A stretch of 36,864 bases of DNA from Acidobacteriota bacterium. GTDB taxonomy: Bacteria; Acidobacteriota; Vicinamibacteria; Vicinamibacterales; UBA2999. The notes under the pieces are model-generated. The model had not been told where the DNA came from. It ran no database searches and worked only from the letters and a program-made list of their open reading frames with translations. A program made the position numbers and the translations under genes. The DNA lies in contig JACPCS010000102.1 of the NCBI GenBank assembly GCA_016184455.1, positions 75,962 through 112,825 on the forward strand, written 5' to 3'. Below are positions 33,985 to 36,864 of this stretch, in pieces (position 1 is the stretch's first letter; each line of letters begins with the position of its first letter).

Positions 33985-34884
33985 ATGGTCGAAGCGCCTC
34001 TCGAGTTCATCCGGCCGCGAGAGCCGAAGCCGCCGTGGCTCAAGGTGCGGGCGCCAGGGTCGGCGAACTACCTGCGCCTCAAGGATCTCATGCGCGAGCG
34101 GCGGCTCCACACGGTGTGCGAGGAGGCGCACTGCCCGAACATCGGCGAGTGCTGGCACCGCGGCACCGCGACGTTCATGATCCTCGGCGACGTCTGCACG
34201 CGCGCCTGCGCGTACTGCGCCGTGGCGCACGGGCGGCCGGACGCCGTCGACCTCGCCGAGCCGGGGCGCGTGGCCGAAGCGATTGAGGCGATGGGACTGC
34301 GGCACGCGGTGATCACCTCGGTCGATCGCGACGATCTGCCCGACGGCGGCGCGTCGATCTTCGCGGACACGATCCGGCAGACGCGCGCGCGCATCCCGGG
34401 GTGCCGCATCGAGGTGCTGATCCCTGATTTCCAGGGCGTCGAGCGGTCGCTTCTGACCGTGCTCGACGCCGGTCCGGACGTCCTGAACCACAACGTCGAG
34501 ACGGTGCCGCGTCTCTACCGGATGGCGCGATCCGGCGGACGGTATCCACGATCGCTGGAGTTGCTGGATCGCTCGCGGCAGCATCGGCCCGAGATCCCGA
34601 CGAAGACCGGCCTGATGGTGGGCCTCGGCGAAGAGATCGAGGAGCTCGTCTCCGTCTTCGACAACCTCCGGGAGGTCGGCGTCTCGATCCTCACCATCGG
34701 ACAGTACCTCCGGCCCTCGCCCGCGCACGCGCCGATGGTCCGCTACTACCACCCGGACGAGTTCGCCGACCTGAAGCGGCTCGCGCTCGCCAGGGGTTTC
34801 GCGCACGTGGAATCCGGGCCGCTCGTGCGGAGCTCCTACCACGCGCACGAGCAGGCGGATGCCTTCGACGCGGCCCGCCGGTAA
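33985..34884 (+). CDS. lipA: Lipoyl synthase
   Basis: A 299-residue radical SAM enzyme that inserts sulfurs into octanoyl groups on lipoate-dependent proteins such as the pyruvate dehydrogenase E2 subunit. It has both Fe-S sites: the auxiliary cluster CEEAHCPNIGEC and the radical SAM motif CTRACAYC, with the usual PPWLKVRAPGSANYLRLKDLMRE N terminus and GLGEEIEELVSVFDNLREVGV and TIGQYLRPSPAHAPMVRYYHPDEF later. Length agrees with the family (about 300). ATG 33985 is chosen for its position after the TACACT box; ATG 33976, three codons earlier, is the alternative. Cytosolic. Confidence 0.95.
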   Translation: MVEAPLEFIRPREPKPPWLKVRAPGSANYLRLKDLMRERRLHTVCEEAHCPNIGECWHRGTATFMILGDVCTRACAYCAVAHGRPDAVDLAEPGRVAEAIEAMGLRHAVITSVDRDDLPDGGASIFADTIRQTRARIPGCRIEVLIPDFQGVERSLLTVLDAGPDVLNHNVETVPRLYRMARSGGRYPRSLELLDRSRQHRPEIPTKTGLMVGLGEEIEELVSVFDNLREVGVSILTIGQYLRPSPAHAPMVRYYHPDEFADLKRLALARGFAHVESGPLVRSSYHAHEQADAFDAARR

Positions 34885-34913
34885 GCCGGGGCATCACACA
34901 CCCTCGACGACGC

Positions 34914-34919
34914 TACACT
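34914..34919 (+). promoter_or_regulatory. -10-like box TACACT, small-protein/nucleotidyltransferase pair
   Basis: TACACT ends seven bases before the ATG at 34926 and no Shine-Dalgarno sequence is present, matching the window's leaderless pattern. Confidence 0.45.
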
Positions 34920-34925
34920 AGACGC

Positions 34926-35108
34926 ATGGGGCAAGCGCCGATTGTCATCGAGCCCGATCCTGTCATCGAGGCGTACAAGAAAGACATCGACCGGACGATG
35001 CTGCGCGAGAATCTCAAGCTGACACCGGAAGAGCGTTTGCGCAAGCTGACCTCCGCAGTCCGTGGTCTGGTCGAGTTGCGTCAGGCGTTCCAACGGTCGC
35101 GCACGTGA
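34926..35108 (+). CDS. 60-residue protein paired with nucleotidyltransferase
   Basis: A short helical protein with the conserved-looking core PDPVIEAYKKDIDRTMLRENLKLTPEERLRKL. I recall similar small proteins placed directly upstream of nucleotidyltransferase genes, which fits an antitoxin-like or partner role, but this is inference. The end overlaps the next start by four bases (GTGA), so translation of the pair is coupled. It has no signal or membrane segment. The 41 bases between lipA and this gene hold the TACACT box. Confidence 0.75.
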   Translation: MGQAPIVIEPDPVIEAYKKDIDRTMLRENLKLTPEERLRKLTSAVRGLVELRQAFQRSRT

Positions 35109-35605
35109 AGCCGACCGATTTCCCGGCGCTCATTCGGCTCCTTGCAGCCGCAGAAATCGAGTTCATCGTCATCGGCGGAGTCGCTGCGGCGATTCATGGA
35201 TCGGCGCATGTCACGTGGGATCTCGACGTGGTCTACCGGCGAACGCCGGAGAACATGCAAAAGCTCGCGCGCGCGCTTCAGCCGATCAATCCGTATCTGC
35301 GAGGCGCGCCTCCCGGCCTTCCATTCCGCCTCGACGCCGCAACGCTGGCACGCGGCCTCAACTTCACGCTGACGACAACACTCGGCGACCTCGATCTACT
35401 CGGGGAGGTGGCGGGTGGAGGAAGCTACGAACGACTCGAACCTGAGGTCGACACCATGACCATCGAGGGCCATCAGGTCCGGTGCGTGTCGCTGCCCCGT
35501 CTCATCGCCCTGAAGCGAGCGGCGGGACGTCCGAGGGATAACGACATGATCGCCGGCCTCGAAGCGCTCCTCGAAGAACGCGAGCGTCGCAACACGCGCG
35601 AGTGA
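35105..35605 (+). CDS. AbiEii/DUF6036-like nucleotidyltransferase
   Basis: A 166-residue nucleotidyltransferase-fold protein. The hallmark FIVIGGVAAAIHGSAHVTWDLDVVYRR gives the GG...HG and the Asp-x-Asp catalytic pair (WDLDVV). Later, LGDLDLLGEVAGGGSYERL supplies a further acidic residue and RCVSLPRLIALKRAAGRPRDNDMIAGLEALL is the typical C-terminal helix. Relatives include type IV/AbiE-like toxins and stand-alone nucleotidyltransferases that modify tRNA. Length is short compared with AbiEii (about 250). The GTG start overlaps the small-protein gene. Whether this is a toxin module is not shown. Confidence 0.85.
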   Translation: MKPTDFPALIRLLAAAEIEFIVIGGVAAAIHGSAHVTWDLDVVYRRTPENMQKLARALQPINPYLRGAPPGLPFRLDAATLARGLNFTLTTTLGDLDLLGEVAGGGSYERLEPEVDTMTIEGHQVRCVSLPRLIALKRAAGRPRDNDMIAGLEALLEERERRNTRE

Positions 35606-35638
35606 CTGCCAGCGGGCGGGCCCAGCCGCGTACGCGCG

Positions 35639-36382
35639 TTACCGGAACACGCGCAGGAGCTTGGTGAGCGGATCGTAGTAGCGGGTCACCACCCGCTCCT
35701 TGAGCGGGATGATGGCGTTGTCGGTGATGTGGATGTGCTCGGGGCACACCTTCGTGCAGCACTTGGTGATGTTGCAGTACCCGATGCCGTGCCGCTCCTT
35801 CAGGTCGGGAACGCGGTCGGCGGCGTCGAGCGGGTTCATCTCCAGGTTGGCCGCGTAGACGAAGAACCGCGGCCCGATGAACTCGTCGTGCTTGTTGTGC
35901 TCGCGCAGCACGTGGCAGACGTCCTGGCACAGGAAGCACTCGATGCACTTGCGGAACTCCTGCACGCGATCGACGTCGCGCTGCGCCATGCGCCACGTGC
36001 CGTCCGGCGCGTCGGCGGGCCGCGGCGTGAACTTCGTGATCCCCTGCTTGACACGGTAGTTCCACGAGACGTCGGTCACCAGGTCCTTGATCGACGGGAA
36101 CGCCCGCATCGGCTCCACCGCGACCGGCTCCCACAGATTCAGCTCGCTGAGGCGGGTCATGCACATCAGCCGCGGGTGGCCGTTGATCTCCGCCGAGCAC
36201 GACCCGCACTTGCCCGCCTTGCAGTTCCAGCGGACCGCGAGATCCGGCGCCTGCTCGGCCTGGATGCGGTGGATGACGTCGAGCACGACCATCCCGTCCG
36301 ACACCTTGGTGTGGAACGTCTGAAAGGTGCCCCCGCCTTCCGGGTGCGTGCGCCAGACTTTGAACGTTGCGTCCTGGATCAA
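35639..36382 (-). CDS. sdhB: Succinate dehydrogenase/fumarate reductase iron-sulfur subunit
   Basis: A 247-residue subunit of complex II, peripheral on the inner membrane. All three cluster motifs are seen: 2Fe-2S CKAGKCGSCSAEINGHPRLMC, 4Fe-4S CIECFLCQDVC and 3Fe-4S CNITKCCTKVCP. The N terminus (LIQDATFKVWRTHPEGGGTFQTF) and the spacing are typical. The TTG start at 36382 overlaps the sdhA stop (TTGA) and has GAGGAG about eight bases upstream; upstream in-frame sequence lies inside sdhA. It follows sdhA on the minus strand. No membrane-anchor subunit is visible in the window; it may be upstream of sdhA. Confidence 0.95.
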   Translation of the reverse strand: MIQDATFKVWRTHPEGGGTFQTFHTKVSDGMVVLDVIHRIQAEQAPDLAVRWNCKAGKCGSCSAEINGHPRLMCMTRLSELNLWEPVAVEPMRAFPSIKDLVTDVSWNYRVKQGITKFTPRPADAPDGTWRMAQRDVDRVQEFRKCIECFLCQDVCHVLREHNKHDEFIGPRFFVYAANLEMNPLDAADRVPDLKERHGIGYCNITKCCTKVCPEHIHITDNAIIPLKERVVTRYYDPLTKLLRVFR

Positions 36383-36864
36383 GATTTCTGCTCCTCGATC
36401 ACCTGCTTCAACTCGTCGGGCATCGGCGGAATCGGCACGCGCGACACCTGCATGGCGCCCCCTGCCTGCTTCACCATGATGTTGAACGTCCCGTACTCGT
36501 CGTGCCGCGTCGGGTAATCGTCGCGGAAATGGCCGCCCCGGCTTTCGCGCCGCTCGAGCGCGGACCGCGTGATCGCCTCCGACACGGTGAGCAGGTTCCG
36601 CAGATCGAGCGCCGTGTGCCACCCGGCGTGATAGTCGCGCCGGCCCGAGACCCCGACGCGCGCCGCGCGCGTCTTGTACTGCTCCAGCCGCTCGAGCGCC
36701 TGCCGCATCTCCATGTCGTTCCTCACGATGCCGACGAGATCCTGCATCGTCTGCTGGAGATCGTGCTGCACCGTGTACGGGTTCTCGCCGCGCTCGCCGC
36801 GATCGAACGGCTCGAGGGCGACGCGCTCGGCTTTCGCGATCGCCGCCTCGTCCAGGCGCGGCGG
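36379..36864 (-). CDS. sdhA: Succinate dehydrogenase/fumarate reductase flavoprotein subunit, C-terminal part (partial)
   Basis: The last 161 codons of the flavoprotein of complex II; the gene continues past 36864. The C-terminal helical domain is unmistakable: ENPYTVQHDLQQTMQDLVGIVR, then LDLRNLLTVSEAITRSALERRESRGGHFRDDYP. The final residues VIEEQKS overlap the sdhB start. It encodes the FAD-bearing catalytic subunit that oxidises succinate or reduces fumarate. Only the C terminus is visible, so the active-site histidine and FAD-binding region cannot be checked here. Confidence 0.93.
   Translation of the reverse strand, partial: PPRLDEAAIAKAERVALEPFDRGERGENPYTVQHDLQQTMQDLVGIVRNDMEMRQALERLEQYKTRAARVGVSGRRDYHAGWHTALDLRNLLTVSEAITRSALERRESRGGHFRDDYPTRHDEYGTFNIMVKQAGGAMQVSRVPIPPMPDELKQVIEEQKS

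Overview
The window is GC-rich, gene-dense chromosomal DNA from a Gram-negative bacterium. Outer-membrane barrels (Omp85/BamA-like, OmpA-like, DUF5777), many lipoproteins, a KGG stress protein, TPM and LemA proteins, a DUF885 hydrolase and a CCAEP-tail radical SAM protein together suggest an environmental Acidobacteriota, perhaps of the Vicinamibacteria. That placement is inference from gene content. I saw no rRNA, tRNA, CRISPR array, prophage or classical insertion sequence.

Layout. 1-3115 (minus): KGG protein, OmpA-like porin, 5'-portion of an Omp85 protein. 3413-8669: yggX, then a minus-strand pair (radical SAM protein followed by ATP-grasp ligase, overlapping by a few bases), a divergent POT peptide transporter and a stand-alone LigD phosphoesterase. 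8666-18064: DUF885 lipoprotein, YvcK homologue, a plus-strand run (nucleotidyltransferase-like protein, TPM, LemA, DinB, polytopic membrane protein), a second DinB protein, a YheT-type hydrolase and a DUF72 protein. 18082-26948: CusF-SCO1 fusion, a transglutaminase-like protein, a small zinc-ribbon protein, an endonuclease/exonuclease/phosphatase protein, TlpA thioredoxin, a 1035-residue zincin/propeller/barrel fusion, a TPR plus double aspartyl-protease protein and a broken ferredoxin gene. 27004-32491: a secreted hypothetical protein, a histidine kinase with its sigma-54 response regulator, then a putative copper/electron-transfer cluster (CuA lipoprotein, a 22-codon cytochrome remnant, DUF5777 barrel, cupredoxin lipoprotein) preceded by a sigma-54-like promoter. 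32507-36864: UPF0173 hydrolase, a four-helix-bundle gene set between inverted octamer arrays, lipA, a small-protein/nucleotidyltransferase pair, and sdhB with the 3' end of sdhA.

Two window-wide patterns stand out. First, at least nine places carry degenerate tandem repeats of 7, 8 or 9 bp, several of them arranged as inverted arrays between genes. These arrays supply stop codons, and what look like -10 boxes, to neighbouring genes, and in two cases they run into or lie within coding sequence. Second, about ten genes without a Shine-Dalgarno sequence have a TANNNT-type hexamer (one is GATAAT) ending 7-10 bases before the start codon, the geometry expected for leaderless transcripts. Several of these hexamers are edge units of the repeat arrays. 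Start codons have been chosen with this in mind.
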